64,000 nt of DNA from positions 1-64,000 of the forward strand of contig NZ_JAKTTI010000016.1 in assembly GCF_022427965.1 (NCBI RefSeq), given 5' to 3'. Positions 47,130-57,348 of the stretch are shown here, piece by piece. Numbering within the stretch: position 1 is the first letter of the stretch; the number at the start of each line of letters is the position of its first letter. Both the position numbers and the translations under genes were made by a program. The stretch comes from Fredinandcohnia quinoae. GTDB taxonomy: Bacteria; Bacillota; Bacilli; Bacillales; Bacillaceae_L. The notes below the pieces were generated by a model. It saw only the letters and a list, made by a program, of their open reading frames with translations. It was not told the origin of the DNA and made no database searches.

Positions 47130-48848
47130 ATGATTAAGCGCTTTTTTACATACTACCGACCACATCGAAATCTATTTCTAATTGATTTTAGCTGTGCAAT
47201 TATCGTTGCGATATTGGAGCTTGCCTTTCCTGTTGTCGTTCAGTGGTTTATTGATGATCTATTGCCGACGGGGAAATGGTCATTGATAGTTTGGGTGAGT
47301 ATTGGCCTATTATTTGTATATATGGCTAGTACAGGACTACAATTTATTGTGAATTACTTGGGGCATAAGCTTGGAATCAATATTGAAACAGATATGAGGC
47401 AGCAGCTGTTCCAACATGTTCAGAAGCAATCATTTCGCTTTTTTGATAATACAAAAACAGGACATGTGATGAGTCGAATAACGAATGATTTATTTGATAT
47501 TGGTGAATTAGCCCACCATGGTCCAGAGGATTTATTTATTGCAGTCATGACATTTATCGGGGCATTTTGGATTATGCTAACCATCAATGTGCAGCTTGCA
47601 TTAATTACAATAGTCGTTGTGCCATTCTTGGTTTGGTTAATTGCATTCTCGAATATTCGCATGAATCATGCATGGAAAGAAATGTATGGTAAAATTGCGG
47701 ATGTCAATGCACGAGTTGAGGATAGTGTCTCAGGTGCACGTGTTGTCCAATCCTTCACTAACGAAAAGTTTGAAATTGACAGATTTAGAACTGATAACCG
47801 TAAATTTCGTAAGGCAAAGCTTGTGGCCTATAAGGTAATGGGGTATACATCATCAGGAATTTATATGATGACACGCCTATTTATCCTCGTTGTATTGGTA
47901 TATGGAGCTTGGTTAACTTTTAATGGAACATTGTCATCAGGTGAATTGGTAGCATTTATTCTTTATGTGAACGTTCTGTTTAAACCGATTGATAAAATCA
48001 GTGCATTATTGGAGCTTTATCCAAAAGGAATGGCCGGATTCAAACGTTTTACAGAATTACTTGATATGGAACCGGAGGTAGAGGATGCGAAGGATGCTAT
48101 TACAGTTCCATCACTTCGTGGCGATATCAGGTTTGATCATGTAACATTTGGTTACGATGACAAACAAAAGCCTGTTTTAAATGGAATTGATCTACAGGTT
48201 CATGCAGGTGAAACAGTTGCATTTGTCGGACCATCTGGAGCAGGAAAAACGACAATTTGCTCATTAATTCCTCGCTTTTATGATGTGAATGAGGGTTCTA
48301 TATCAATTGATGACATTGATATACGCAAGATGACAAAAGAATCATTACGTTCACAAATTGGGATTGTTCAGCAGGATGTGTTTCTATTCACTGGGACATT
48401 ACGTGAAAATATCGAGTATGGAATGCTTGGCGCGACAGATGAACAAATTGAAGAAGCAGCAAAGCGCGCACATTTAGAAGATTTTATTGCCGGACTTCCT
48501 GAAGGCTATGAAACACAGGTAGGAGAGAGAGGCCTGAAGCTTTCCGGCGGTCAGAAGCAACGAATTGCGATTGCAAGAATGTTTTTGAAAAATCCACCAA
48601 TCCTTATTTTGGATGAAGCAACTTCGGCGTTGGATACAGAAACAGAGTTAATTATCCAAAAGGCACTTACAGAGTTGTCGAAAAACCGGACAACACTTGT
48701 CATTGCTCACCGACTTGCAACGATTCGTAATGCAGATCGCATCGTTGTTGTTACCGAGGATGGCATTGCCGAACAAGGTGGACACGATGAATTGATTGAA
48801 AAAGGCGGTATCTTTGCAAATCTGCATCAGGTTCAGTATCAATCTTAG
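47130..48848 (+). CDS. ABC exporter, permease fused to ATPase (Sav1866/MsbA type)
   Basis: A 572-aa half-transporter: six membrane helices (about 15-310) followed by an ATPase domain (about 335-572). Walker A is GPSGAGKTT, the signature is LSGGQKQRIAIARM, Walker B is ILILDEATSALDTE and the switch is AHRLATIRNAD. It resembles Sav1866 and probably works as a homodimer that exports lipids or drugs. GGGGAG precedes the ATG. Monocistronic. Confidence 0.9.
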   Translation: MIKRFFTYYRPHRNLFLIDFSCAIIVAILELAFPVVVQWFIDDLLPTGKWSLIVWVSIGLLFVYMASTGLQFIVNYLGHKLGINIETDMRQQLFQHVQKQSFRFFDNTKTGHVMSRITNDLFDIGELAHHGPEDLFIAVMTFIGAFWIMLTINVQLALITIVVVPFLVWLIAFSNIRMNHAWKEMYGKIADVNARVEDSVSGARVVQSFTNEKFEIDRFRTDNRKFRKAKLVAYKVMGYTSSGIYMMTRLFILVVLVYGAWLTFNGTLSSGELVAFILYVNVLFKPIDKISALLELYPKGMAGFKRFTELLDMEPEVEDAKDAITVPSLRGDIRFDHVTFGYDDKQKPVLNGIDLQVHAGETVAFVGPSGAGKTTICSLIPRFYDVNEGSISIDDIDIRKMTKESLRSQIGIVQQDVFLFTGTLRENIEYGMLGATDEQIEEAAKRAHLEDFIAGLPEGYETQVGERGLKLSGGQKQRIAIARMFLKNPPILILDEATSALDTETELIIQKALTELSKNRTTLVIAHRLATIRNADRIVVVTEDGIAEQGGHDELIEKGGIFANLHQVQYQS

Positions 48849-48860
48849 GTATTAGTTGTG

Positions 48861-48891
48861 AGAGCATCCACTTTGGTGGGTGTTCTTTTTT
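48861..48891 (+). terminator. terminator of the ABC exporter gene
   Basis: AGCATCCAC pairs with GTGGGTGTT (two G-U pairs) around a 3-nt loop, then T-run. Confidence 0.7.
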
Positions 48892-48929
48892 GTTGTGAGT
48901 ATATTTAGATGAAATAGGCAGAGAATGGG

Positions 48930-49169
48930 GCTAACATGTTTGGAGTTTCGCTAACGCGCATAAAATCGGACTAATGCGCATAAATTCAGATTAACGAGCA
49001 TAAATCAGTGGGATCGTGCATATCCCGTGTTTAGCGTGCAAATATCAAAATTAGCGTGCATATAATTTGATTACCGTGCAAATCCCAAAGGTACCGCTCA
49101 TAAGTTAGTCGTAACGAGCATATATTCAGCTTATCGTGCATATATTTTTGCTAACGTTCATATCCCAAA
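48930..49169. repeat. 20-bp periodic degenerate repeat, 12 units
   Basis: Twelve units in exact 20-bp phase (48930, 48950, ... 49150). The first half of each is conserved, about GNTAACGNGCATA, and the second half varies freely. Same family as 157-296, other orientation. Confidence 0.8.
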
Positions 49170-49240
49170 ACGTCAGCGAACTAGTACCACGTATCAATCG
49201 CAAAACAGTCCTTTAATAACCGGATTTTTATTAACTAACT

Positions 49241-49281
49241 AAAAAAAGACTCCCACACGTATATTTTTTGCGCGGGAGTCT
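49241..49281 (-). terminator. terminator of glnS
   Basis: Minus strand: AGACTCCC pairs with GGGAGTCT, followed by seven T. Confidence 0.85.
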
Positions 49282-49287
49282 CCATTT

Positions 49288-50943
49288 TTACAATTTAAAC
49301 GAGCTTTTCAACGATACAATTAGGTTAAAAACAAGATTACCCTCTGTTGTATCTTTCGGGTCAACATTGAAGTATCCATGTCTGAAGAATTGGAACTTAT
49401 CGTGCGGCTTTACATCCTTCATATTTGGTTCTACGAAGCCGTTTAAAACTTGAAGTGAATTTGGATTTACATAATCAAGGAATGTCTTACCTTCTTCTAC
49501 TTCATTTTCTTCCTCTTCGTCAAGAACGAGTGGCTCGTACATCCGGAATTCAGCAGGGACTGCATTTTTCGCATCAACCCAGTGCAGTGTTCCTTTTACC
49601 TTACGACCCGTGAAGCCTGTACCACTTTTTGTTTCAGGATCATAGGTACAATGAATTTCTACAACATTTCCATCTTCATCTTTGATGACTTCTTCACATT
49701 TAATGAAATACGCGTGCTTTAGACGAACTTCATTTCCAGGGAAGAGACGGAAATACTTCTTCGGTGGATTTTCCATAAAGTCATCTTGCTCAATGTAGAT
49801 TTCACGTGAGAATGGGATTAGTCTTGTACCCATTTCTGGATTCTCTGGATTATTTTCAGCCTCAAGCATTTCCACTTGATCCTCTGGGTAATTCGTAATC
49901 ACAACTTTAAGTGGCTTCACGATACCCATTGTACGAAGTGCTTTTAATTTTAAATCCTCACGAACATAATGCTCAAGCATTTGTGAATCAACGGCACCAT
50001 TTGATTTTTGTACACCAAGTGCTCTACAGAAATTACGAATTGCTTCTGCTGTATACCCTTTTCTTCTAAGGCCAGAAATCGTAGGCATACGTGGATCATC
50101 CCAGCCGTCAACAAAGCCTTCTTCAACTAATTGCTTCAGCTTACGCTTACTCATAACTGTATTCGTTACATTTAAGCGGCCGAACTCAATTTGCTGTGGT
50201 TGGCTTTCCATTTCACAATGTTCAACAATCCAATTATACAATGGACGTTGATCTTCAAATTCAATCGTACAAATTGAATGTGTAACACCCTCAATTGCAT
50301 CCTCAAGTGGGTGAGCAAAAGCATACATCGGGTAGATGCACCATTTGTCACCAGTATTATGATGGGTAGCATGTGCGATACGGTAGATGACAGGGTCGCG
50401 TAAATTAATATTAGGCGAAGACATATCAATTTTTGCGCGTAGAACCTTTTCGCCATTTTGATAATCACCGGCACGCATTTTTTCAAATAACTCAAGATTT
50501 TCTTCAATTGAACGGTCACGATAGGGGCTGTTTTTACCTGGCTCAGTTAATGTACCGCGATATTGACGAATTTCATCCGCACTCAAGTCATCAACGTAGG
50601 CAAGTCCTTTTTTAATTAAAAGTACTGCGCGATCATACATTTCATCAAAATAATTAGATGCAAAAAATAATCCATCCCACTCATATCCGAGCCATTTTAC
50701 ATCCTCTTTAATGGAATTAACAAACTCAATATCCTCTTTTAATGGATTCGTATCATCAAATCGTAAATTCGTTTTACCGTTAAATTCGTCTGCTAAATCA
50801 AAGTTAAGGATAATCGATTTTGCGTGGCCAATGTGTAAGTAACCGTTTGGCTCTGGAGGGAACCGTGTAACGATATGATCTCGTTTTCCAGATTCCAAAT
50901 CGTCTATCATAATATTTTTAATAAAATTGGATGTATGGTCCAC
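49288..50943 (-). CDS. glnS: glutaminyl-tRNA synthetase
   Basis: A 551-aa class Ib aminoacyl-tRNA synthetase charging tRNA-Gln directly. Motifs: [18 protein letters not shown] (HIGH at 37-40), TRGTL-like RGTLTEPG, and VMSKRKL as the KMSKS loop, followed by the C-terminal anticodon-binding beta-barrels (about 340-551). [11 protein letters not shown] and the LHWVDA segment separate it from GltX. Most Bacillus species lack GlnRS and use GltX plus GatCAB, so this gene is likely to be acquired. A good terminator follows; no T-box leader is seen upstream. Confidence 0.95.
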   Translation of the reverse strand: MDHTSNFIKNIMIDDLESGKRDHIVTRFPPEPNGYLHIGHAKSIILNFDLADEFNGKTNLRFDDTNPLKEDIEFVNSIKEDVKWLGYEWDGLFFASNYFDEMYDRAVLLIKKGLAYVDDLSADEIRQYRGTLTEPGKNSPYRDRSIEENLELFEKMRAGDYQNGEKVLRAKIDMSSPNINLRDPVIYRIAHATHHNTGDKWCIYPMYAFAHPLEDAIEGVTHSICTIEFEDQRPLYNWIVEHCEMESQPQQIEFGRLNVTNTVMSKRKLKQLVEEGFVDGWDDPRMPTISGLRRKGYTAEAIRNFCRALGVQKSNGAVDSQMLEHYVREDLKLKALRTMGIVKPLKVVITNYPEDQVEMLEAENNPENPEMGTRLIPFSREIYIEQDDFMENPPKKYFRLFPGNEVRLKHAYFIKCEEVIKDEDGNVVEIHCTYDPETKSGTGFTGRKVKGTLHWVDAKNAVPAEFRMYEPLVLDEEEENEVEEGKTFLDYVNPNSLQVLNGFVEPNMKDVKPHDKFQFFRHGYFNVDPKDTTEGNLVFNLIVSLKSSFKL

Positions 50944-51133
50944 TGTTTCTACCTCTTTCTACTACGTATAATTTGTTATTATTTATACCATAAATCGTGA
51001 AGTTTTACCATTCTTCCGATGCTTGTCGAAAGTTTCAGTTGAAAACTACATCCTATTTCATATAAACTGTGCAATATGCGAAAAATTATCACGAGTATCT
51101 ATACGTTTAAAATGTATGTGTTGGAGCGATGTT

Positions 51134-51886
51134 ATGAAAAATGAACTACAATCATATGAAATAGTTGATTTATGTCTGTTAGCGGGAAAAATAATGCTGC
51201 AAAGCGGTGCGGAAACTTATCGAGTTGAAGACACAATGACAAGAATTGCGGCTTCATATGGTTTGCATGATACTCATAGTTATGTAACACCAACTGGGAT
51301 TATTTTTTCAATAAATGGCCAAGAACCGACTAAGCTTATTCGGATATCAGCAAGATCTACTGATTTGGAAAAGGTAACACAGGTTAATGATATTTCACGA
51401 AAAATAAGTAGCGGAGATATTAACTTTGAGATAGCGATTAAACAATTAAAGCAAGTTGAATCAAGTAATCACGCCTACCCGATTTGGATTCAAATTATCG
51501 CATCTGCAATTGCAAGTGGATGCTTTACAATTATGTTCATGGGTAGCTGGTATGATTTTATTCCAGCTGTTATAACAGGTGGGATTGGGTTTACTTGTTT
51601 TGTGTATATTCACCGTTTTGTAGAGCTGCGCTTTTTTGCTGAATTTCTAGCATCCTTTATTATCGGTGTGGTTGCTTATTTGTTTGTGAAGACAGGAACC
51701 GGTCAAGAGTTGGATAAAATTATCATCGGTTCAGTTATGCCTCTCGTTCCCGGTCTACTCATAACGAATGCAGTTAGAGATTTAATTGCCGGCCACCTCG
51801 TATCAGGCCTATCAAAAGGAGCGGAAGCCTTTTTAACTGCATTTGCAATTGGGACCGGAGTTGCAGTTGTACTAGCACTTTTTTAA
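51134..51886 (+). CDS. ThrE-type threonine/serine exporter, N-terminal subunit
   Basis: A 250-aa membrane protein with the ThrE N-terminal family pattern: CLLAGKIMLQSGAETYRVEDTM near the start, HSYVTPTGIIFSI, then about five membrane segments with PLVPGLLITNAVRDLIAGHLVSG. It would work with the next gene. The frame opens at 51023, but the ATG at 51134 has TTGGAG 7 nt upstream and lets the protein start at MKNELQSYEIVD, as in the family. 15-bp gap to the partner. Confidence 0.87.
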   Translation: MKNELQSYEIVDLCLLAGKIMLQSGAETYRVEDTMTRIAASYGLHDTHSYVTPTGIIFSINGQEPTKLIRISARSTDLEKVTQVNDISRKISSGDINFEIAIKQLKQVESSNHAYPIWIQIIASAIASGCFTIMFMGSWYDFIPAVITGGIGFTCFVYIHRFVELRFFAEFLASFIIGVVAYLFVKTGTGQELDKIIIGSVMPLVPGLLITNAVRDLIAGHLVSGLSKGAEAFLTAFAIGTGVAVVLALF

Positions 51887-51901
51887 GGAAAGGGATTTAC
51901 G

Positions 51902-52339
51902 ATGATTTATCAACTTATAACAAGTTTTATTTCTTCAGCTGCATTCGGTATTATATTTAACGCCCCAAGAAAGTCACTGATTCAATGTGGGTTTGTTGGT
52001 ATGGTAGGTTGGGGTTTTTATAAATATTTGAGTAATGAGGAAGTTGATGCGGTTGTCGCCACATTAATTGCTTCATTCATTATCGCAATCATTAGCCACT
52101 TTTTTGCAAAAAAGTACCGAACACCTGTCATTATTTTTAGTGTTGCGGGAATCATTCCTCTTGTTCCCGGTGGGATGGCATATGATGCAATGCGGCATTT
52201 TGTAGAAAATGATTATGCCACTGCACTAGAAATGGCTGCAAGAGCATTTATGATTTCCGGTTCGATTGCATTTGGACTCGTTATTTCGGAGGTTATTAAT
52301 CAAGTTACACGAAAAATAAGTTTGAAGAAGCTTAATTAA
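51902..52339 (+). CDS. ThrE-type threonine/serine exporter, C-terminal subunit
   Basis: A 145-aa membrane protein of about four to five segments with the second ThrE half: SSAAFGIIFNAPRKSLIQCG near the start and IPLVPGGMAYDAMRHFVENDY in pieces (IPLVPGGMAYDA). Together with the previous gene it forms an amino-acid exporter. The last 150 bp and the following 40 bp recur at 57195-57389 behind the BceRSAB module. Confidence 0.87.
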   Translation: MIYQLITSFISSAAFGIIFNAPRKSLIQCGFVGMVGWGFYKYLSNEEVDAVVATLIASFIIAIISHFFAKKYRTPVIIFSVAGIIPLVPGGMAYDAMRHFVENDYATALEMAARAFMISGSIAFGLVISEVINQVTRKISLKKLN

Positions 52340-52379
52340 GTAGTGCTATGGATATCAACCCTTGAAAAAAGGAATGAAT
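52190..52379 (+). repeat. left copy of 190/195-bp direct repeat
   Basis: Contains the 3' end of the ThrE C-terminal gene plus the leader up to GGAATGAAT. It matches 57195-57389 with about ten substitutions and one 5-bp insertion in the right copy (about 95% identical by eye). The two flank the Bce module. Confidence 0.88.
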
Positions 52380-52409
52380 ACTAATTTGCGATACTAGGAG
52401 GCTGGCTCG

Positions 52410-53093
52410 ATGAAGATAAACATATTTGTTGTTGAAGATGATGATGCTTTGTTTGCTGCGTTGAAGAAAGGTCTAGAGGCTTGGTCGTTCCAGGTCACGA
52501 GACCAGATGATTTTGAAGGTGTGATGCGTTCATTTCTTGAACAACAGCCTCAGCTCGTCATCATGGATGTCACACTCCCGAAATTTGACGGATTTCATTG
52601 GTGTCGCGAGATTCGAGCTGTATCAAAAGTACCAATTATTTTCCTTTCCTCCCGCGATCACCCAATGGATATGGTCATGGCACTGAACATGGGGGCGGAC
52701 GACTTCATCCAGAAACCGTTTCATACAGACGTGCTTTATGCTAAAATTCAAGCTGTTCTCCGGAGGACATATGCTTATGGCGAAGAGCAATCAAATATTC
52801 TTGAATGGAACGGCGCCTTGATTGATTTGAATCGGGGTGTAATTCGAAACGCTGGGAAAGACGTGGATTTAACAAAAAACGAATTTTTTATACTGATCAC
52901 GCTCGTGAAATCGAATAATGTCATTATCTCGCGTCATGACTTGATACGAAAGCTGTGGGAGGACGAGCAGTTTGTGAACGACAATACCCTCACGGCGAAT
53001 ATAACCCGTTTGCGGCAGAAGCTGGAGACGATCGATTTGATAGACGCTATTGTGACAAAAAAAGGGATGGGTTATATGGCCATCACTTTATAG
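52410..53093 (+). CDS. bceR: BceR-like response regulator
   Basis: A 227-aa OmpR-type response regulator: receiver domain (1-118) with acidic EDDD pocket, phosphoacceptor D53 (VIMDVTLPKFDG) and the K in FIQKPFHTD; winged-helix output (about 128-227). In Bacillus, BceR switches on bceAB when the BceS kinase reports peptide stress. TAGGAGG precedes the ATG. Runs with bceS (38-bp gap). Confidence 0.9.
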   Translation: MKINIFVVEDDDALFAALKKGLEAWSFQVTRPDDFEGVMRSFLEQQPQLVIMDVTLPKFDGFHWCREIRAVSKVPIIFLSSRDHPMDMVMALNMGADDFIQKPFHTDVLYAKIQAVLRRTYAYGEEQSNILEWNGALIDLNRGVIRNAGKDVDLTKNEFFILITLVKSNNVIISRHDLIRKLWEDEQFVNDNTLTANITRLRQKLETIDLIDAIVTKKGMGYMAITL

Positions 53094-53131
53094 AGAGATT
53101 ATGTACATGTACTGATAGGGGGAACCGTGCT

Positions 53132-54166
53132 ATGTTTATCCGTTATGTTGATGCAAGGAAAAGCTGGATTTTACTGTCTGCCGGCTTGCTCGGCTTAGCC
53201 AATGCTCTGATCCTGCTTGATCAAGGCATCCAGGTCACGTCTACTTCTCTCCTTTATTTTAACGCCTCATTTATTCTGTCCTTTCTCCTGTTTTTTATAT
53301 GGCGCTTCAAAAGAGAGACAAAATATGCGGCCGCGTTGGCTGCTTTGCAGGAAGACATGGCCTTAGACTGGATTGAAACACTTCCTGAGCCTGGGGACGG
53401 CCTAGATCAGATGACCAACGACATCTTACGGGAGGCCTCCCTTCAGTTCAAACGAAAGCTTTCTGACTATAAGGAAACTCAACTGATCGAGAATGAATTT
53501 ACGGCATCGTGGATCCATGAGGTGAAGACTCCTCTCACCACCATGAAGCTAATCCTGGATGCCCTGCCAAGTGATCCGGAAATACGTAAAATTGATGCGG
53601 AATGGTTGCGGGTGTATTTGTTGGTCGACCGTCAGCTATATATGACACGTCTGCCCGCGATCGAATCAGACTATGTTCTTGAATTGACCTCCATACAGCG
53701 CCTTGCTGCGGAAGAAGTACGGGAGCTTGCGCCATGGTGTATGGAAAAAAATCTGGCGGTCAGTATCGAAGGAACGGATGTAAAGGCCATTACAGATCGA
53801 AAATGGTGCCGCTTCATCCTTCGGCAACTGTTGACGAATGCCGTGAAATATAATCCTGCGAATACGGCACTTAGGATCGTGACGGATGTAACGGTGACAG
53901 GCCAAGTCTTTTTGGATGTCATTGATGAAGGACCGGGAATACAGCCGCACGAATTGCCGCGTATCTTTGACAAAGGCTTCACGGGAGAAAATGGCAGGAT
54001 TCAAAACACAGCGACCGGACTTGGGCTCTATCTTGCAAAAACTGTTGCAGATAAAATAGGAATTACCCTCAAAGCGCAACCCGGTCAAACGAAAGGTACG
54101 GTGACGCGAATGATCTTTGTTGATCCCAACGCATTCGAAGCTGTCAGAAGAGGGGCGGGCGAGTAA
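53132..54166 (+). CDS. bceS: BceS-like intramembrane-sensing histidine kinase
   Basis: A 344-aa kinase with two N-terminal membrane helices (about 11-30 and 38-57) joined by only a few outside residues, typical of BceS. The phosphoacceptor is H129 in SWIHEVKTPL, the N box is RQLLTNAVKYNP and the G boxes are DEGPGIQPHE and TGLGLYL. It has no own sensing domain and reads the state of BceAB. An out-of-phase longer frame begins at 52955 inside bceR, but AGGGGG before the ATG at 53132 fixes the start. Confidence 0.9.
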   Translation: MFIRYVDARKSWILLSAGLLGLANALILLDQGIQVTSTSLLYFNASFILSFLLFFIWRFKRETKYAAALAALQEDMALDWIETLPEPGDGLDQMTNDILREASLQFKRKLSDYKETQLIENEFTASWIHEVKTPLTTMKLILDALPSDPEIRKIDAEWLRVYLLVDRQLYMTRLPAIESDYVLELTSIQRLAAEEVRELAPWCMEKNLAVSIEGTDVKAITDRKWCRFILRQLLTNAVKYNPANTALRIVTDVTVTGQVFLDVIDEGPGIQPHELPRIFDKGFTGENGRIQNTATGLGLYLAKTVADKIGITLKAQPGQTKGTVTRMIFVDPNAFEAVRRGAGE

Positions 54167-54182
54167 TATCTAGCTATGAAGC

Positions 54183-54213
54183 AGTCGGGATTGCTCCCTG
54201 CTGTTTTTTTTTG
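54183..54213 (+). terminator. weak terminator after bceRS
   Basis: Imperfect hairpin GCAG-TC-GGGA / TCCC-TG-CTGT followed by a run of nine T. Confidence 0.55.
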
Positions 54214-54227
54214 TGGAATAGTGAACC

Positions 54228-54301
54228 TGACGATATTGTCACGTTGTCTTGCCAGATTGTCATGTAAAACGTACGACTAGCGGAAAATCCAACCGTATAA
54301 T
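54228..54301 (+). promoter_or_regulatory. bceAB promoter with BceR-like operator
   Basis: TGAC-GATATT-GTCA inverted repeat (54228-54241), a second TTGTCA at 54258, and a -10 TATAAT at 54296-54301 without a good -35 at the right spacing. This is the look of an activator-dependent promoter, as with BceR targets. Confidence 0.55.
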
Positions 54302-54342
54302 AAAGCTATCATCAAGCAACAATTATAATTTGGAGGTACGTT

Positions 54343-55128
54343 ATGGATCAGTTGAATATAGGAGAAACCGTATTACAAGCACGAAATATCCACAAAACAT
54401 ATGGTAATAAAGGAAATGCACAGCATGTTTTAAAAGGAATAGATTTACGCGTCACCCGCAGTGAATTTGTCGGCATTATGGGCCCTTCCGGCTCAGGCAA
54501 GACGACATTGCTTAACGTCTTAGCCACGATTGATCATACTACGGACGGAACGGTTTTAATCGATGACGCAGATATCTCCAAGCTGAGTAATACCGCGCTT
54601 TCCGCCTTTCGTCGCAACAAGCTGGGATTCATCTTCCAGGATTACAATCTACTGGACACGTTGACGGTGAAGGAAAATATACTGCTGCCGCTCTCCCTTA
54701 GCAAAATGAGCAAGCGGAAAGCGGAAAGCGAGTTCACAGCCATCGCCGATGTACTTGACATTAAAGCACTGTCGTACAAATATCCGCATGAAATATCAGG
54801 AGGCCAGAAACAACGGACAGCTGCCGGGCGCGCTCTGATTCACCAGCCTTCGATCGTGTTTGCGGACGAACCGACCGGTGCACTGGATTCCAAATCCGCT
54901 TCCTCGTTACTGGACGTGATGGAGAAGGTGAATCAGCAGCGAGGCGTCACAGTTGTCATGGTGACCCATGATCCGGTAGCCTCCAGCTATTGCAGCCGTG
55001 TTGTGTTTTTAAGAGATGGGAAGATTTATTCCGAGCTGTACCGAGGCGATAAAACAAGACATGCCTTCTTTAATGAAATTATGGACGTGCAGGCTGTACT
55101 GGGGGGCGACCATGTTGACAGTTTTTGA
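54343..55128 (+). CDS. bceA: BceA-like ABC transporter ATP-binding protein
   Basis: A 261-aa ABC ATPase of the antimicrobial-peptide group, very like B. subtilis BceA ([31 protein letters not shown]). Walker [10 protein letters not shown] lies at 47-55, the signature is [14 protein letters not shown] and Walker B is [17 protein letters not shown]. It powers BceB to free lipid II-cycle targets from bacitracin-type peptides. GGAGG precedes the ATG. It overlaps bceB by 17 bp. Confidence 0.93.
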   Translation: MDQLNIGETVLQARNIHKTYGNKGNAQHVLKGIDLRVTRSEFVGIMGPSGSGKTTLLNVLATIDHTTDGTVLIDDADISKLSNTALSAFRRNKLGFIFQDYNLLDTLTVKENILLPLSLSKMSKRKAESEFTAIADVLDIKALSYKYPHEISGGQKQRTAAGRALIHQPSIVFADEPTGALDSKSASSLLDVMEKVNQQRGVTVVMVTHDPVASSYCSRVVFLRDGKIYSELYRGDKTRHAFFNEIMDVQAVLGGDHVDSF

Positions 55129-57034
55129 ATTAGCGCTTCGCAGCATGCGGCAAAATGTGAAGCATTATTATTTGTACTTCTTTGCGCTGATCTTTAGTAT
55201 GAGCCTGTATTTTGTCTTCACCTCACTACAGCACGATCAGGCTGTTCAGAATATGACAAATACGAGCGTTGTCTTCTTTCAAATTGCGGGAGTCATGCTG
55301 ATTGTGATCGTTGGGATCTTTACTGTCTCGGCCAATGGCATTTTCCTGCGTCGGCGCAGTCGAGAAATCGGACTATATCAGCTGATTGGTCTTTCCAAAG
55401 GCTGGGTAGCCCGATATCTAATAATCGAGAATATATTGCTTGGCTTGGGTGCACTACTTATTGCGATCATTTGCGGCGCGTTGATTTCAAGGTTGTTCGT
55501 CCTGATTTTGCTGAATCTGCTCGGCTTAGAAGGGATTGTCGGCATCAGCTTCTCCGTAACAGCGGTTTTTAAAACGGCGATGGTCTATCTTCTCATCATC
55601 GTCATCACTTCCATTCAGATGATGCTGACGGTTTATCGCAGCACCCTTCTGAATCTGTTTCAAGCTGACAAGCGGCCTGATCTCACTAAGCCGCCTAAAG
55701 CGGTGGCATCTGCTATTTTCGCCCTGCTCGGTCTGGCGCTGATTGGATACGGCTATGAATTATCGGGTCATATCGATAAAGAGTTATTCCCCAACGCACT
55801 ATTGATGCTCGGATCTATCGTTACAGGGACTTACTTATTGTTTCACGTTACGATCAGATGGTGCTTTTACCAGTTCCGCAAACGTAAAAATGGACACCTA
55901 GGCTTAACAAACAGCCTGTCGATGGCTCCGCTGATGCACCATACGAAAGCAAATGCCAACTCACTTGCCTTGATTACGTTGTTGTCGGCCATGACTATCA
56001 CGCTGATTTCCATGGCTTACTCCTTCTACTACTCCGTAGAGCATGAGACTCGCCGTGATCTCCCTTATGATTTTATGTTTGAAAACGATCCGCAGGAGGC
56101 GCTGTCGTTCAAGATGGAGCTGGAGAAGGAAGGCATCGATGTTAATCACCACGTCGTTGAAGCAGTTCTGACGATGGGCATCATCCTTGATCCGAATGAC
56201 GAATCCTACAAGTTTGAAGAAAGTTTGTTATGGCTTCCAGCCGAACAGCTTAAACAAACAGGCGCAGACCTCATTGTGCCGCCAGATGGTGAAGCCATTT
56301 TGTACGATGCTGGGGCCTCACTTGCCGGGGACTTAGATGAGCAGTCGAAGCGATATCCAACCGAAATAGAGCTGAAGCAGCATGGACAGACCGTTATGTA
56401 TACATTGAGGTCATTGAGGGAAAGGAACATCGTGAATTTAAATGCTCCCGGCAGTCAGCTGCTAGTGTCAGAAGCGACGATGGACAAAATCGCAGAACAA
56501 ATGGCCGGTACGCCTAATTATAAAAAAATTCACTTTGATACGTATCAAGTTCCGGACAAGGAAGAGCTCGCCATAGCTTCCTCAATATACGAAAAATACG
56601 ACAATGACGAACCATTAAAGTATGATTACTATGCGCAGTACAAAAAAGTGCTGGAGCTGACAGGCTTGCTCATTTTCATCGCAGCTTTCCTTGGACTTGT
56701 CTTTTTGATTTCAACCGGCAGCATCTTGTACTTCAAGCAAATGACCGAAGCCGAGCAGGAAAAGCAAAGCTTTAAGACGTTGCGTCAGCTCGGGTTTGAC
56801 GTGAATATGATCATGAAAGGCATTATACGAAAGCAAGTGATCGTGTTCCTTCTCCCTCTATCGATCGGTATGCTGCATTCGATCTTTGCTATCAAGGCGG
56901 CTTCATTTATGATCCGGTCGGACACCATGTTTCCGGCAACTATCGCCATGTCGAGTTACACGGTTATCTATTTTATATTCGCTCTGTTTACCATAGGCTA
57001 CTACCGCAACATTGTAAAAAGCGTTATGTCATAA
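55112..57034 (+). CDS. bceB: BceB-like permease (FtsX domains, large outer domain)
   Basis: A 640-aa permease, close to BceB's 646. It opens [21 protein letters not shown], has ten predicted membrane segments, and between segments seven and eight a large hydrophilic outer domain of about 200 residues (about 345-545), the peptide-interacting region of this family. ATG 55112 follows GGGGGG inside bceA; a longer frame from 55016 only overlaps bceA. Forms a sensing and detoxification complex with BceA and BceS. Confidence 0.92.
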   Translation: MLTVFELALRSMRQNVKHYYLYFFALIFSMSLYFVFTSLQHDQAVQNMTNTSVVFFQIAGVMLIVIVGIFTVSANGIFLRRRSREIGLYQLIGLSKGWVARYLIIENILLGLGALLIAIICGALISRLFVLILLNLLGLEGIVGISFSVTAVFKTAMVYLLIIVITSIQMMLTVYRSTLLNLFQADKRPDLTKPPKAVASAIFALLGLALIGYGYELSGHIDKELFPNALLMLGSIVTGTYLLFHVTIRWCFYQFRKRKNGHLGLTNSLSMAPLMHHTKANANSLALITLLSAMTITLISMAYSFYYSVEHETRRDLPYDFMFENDPQEALSFKMELEKEGIDVNHHVVEAVLTMGIILDPNDESYKFEESLLWLPAEQLKQTGADLIVPPDGEAILYDAGASLAGDLDEQSKRYPTEIELKQHGQTVMYTLRSLRERNIVNLNAPGSQLLVSEATMDKIAEQMAGTPNYKKIHFDTYQVPDKEELAIASSIYEKYDNDEPLKYDYYAQYKKVLELTGLLIFIAAFLGLVFLISTGSILYFKQMTEAEQEKQSFKTLRQLGFDVNMIMKGIIRKQVIVFLLPLSIGMLHSIFAIKAASFMIRSDTMFPATIAMSSYTVIYFIFALFTIGYYRNIVKSVMS

Positions 57035-57114
57035 CCATCACTTAAAGGTGGATAAACTATATGGGGTATCGCCAACATTTCGGACATTTTGTACGCTAAG
57101 CATATTTCCAACCT

Positions 57115-57156
57115 AAAAAATCGATTCCTTATCGTACAGGGAATCGATTTTTTTGT
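57115..57156 (+). terminator. terminator of bceAB
   Basis: AAATCGATTCC pairs with GGAATCGATTT, followed by a T-run. Confidence 0.88.
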
Positions 57157-57194
57157 TTTACAATCGCGCTCGTTAACCATTGACCCGATTAAAG

Positions 57195-57348
57195 ATGCGG
57201 CAATTTGTTGAAAATGATATGATTATGCCACTGCACTAGAAATGGCTGCAAGAGCATTTATGATTTCCGGATCGATTGCATTTGGACTCGTTATTTCGGA
57301 GGTTATTAATCAAGTTACACGGAAAATAAGTTTGAAGAAACGTAATTA
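57195..57348 (+). pseudogene. truncated, frameshifted remnant of the ThrE C-terminal gene
   Basis: Only the last about 50 codons of the ThrE C-terminal subunit are present (EMAARAFMISGSIAFGLVISEVI readable in pieces), without start, and with a 5-bp insertion near the left end that shifts the frame. It ends KKRN-stop instead of KKLN-stop. Part of the direct repeat; not expected to be translated. Confidence 0.8.

Larger units (their letters stand above)
48892..49287. other. gene-free region carrying a 20-bp array
   Basis: No ORF. It contains the 20-bp periodic repeat (48930-49169) and the minus-strand glnS terminator; the rest is unremarkable. Confidence 0.6.
52380..57194 (+). mobile_element. 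apparently acquired BceRSAB island (~4.8 kb)
   Basis: Four genes (response regulator, kinase, ABC ATPase, permease) between two direct repeats in what was evidently a thrE-lacI junction. Base use is richer in G+C than the neighbours: a hand count at 54541-54600 gives 29 of 60, against 13 of 60 at 20161-20220. No recombinase or IS end was found, so the route (homologous integration of a circle, or duplication during recombination with a relative) is not settled. Confidence 0.6.

Noticed and set aside
48930-49169. CRISPR-like array with 20-bp period
   Set aside because: Conserved part is only about ten degenerate bases and the variable part about ten; far too short for repeats and spacers, and no cas genes.
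52380-57194. Transposon or prophage carrying the Bce genes
   Set aside because: No transposase, integrase, phage gene or terminal inverted repeat was found; the flanking repeats are too long for a target duplication.
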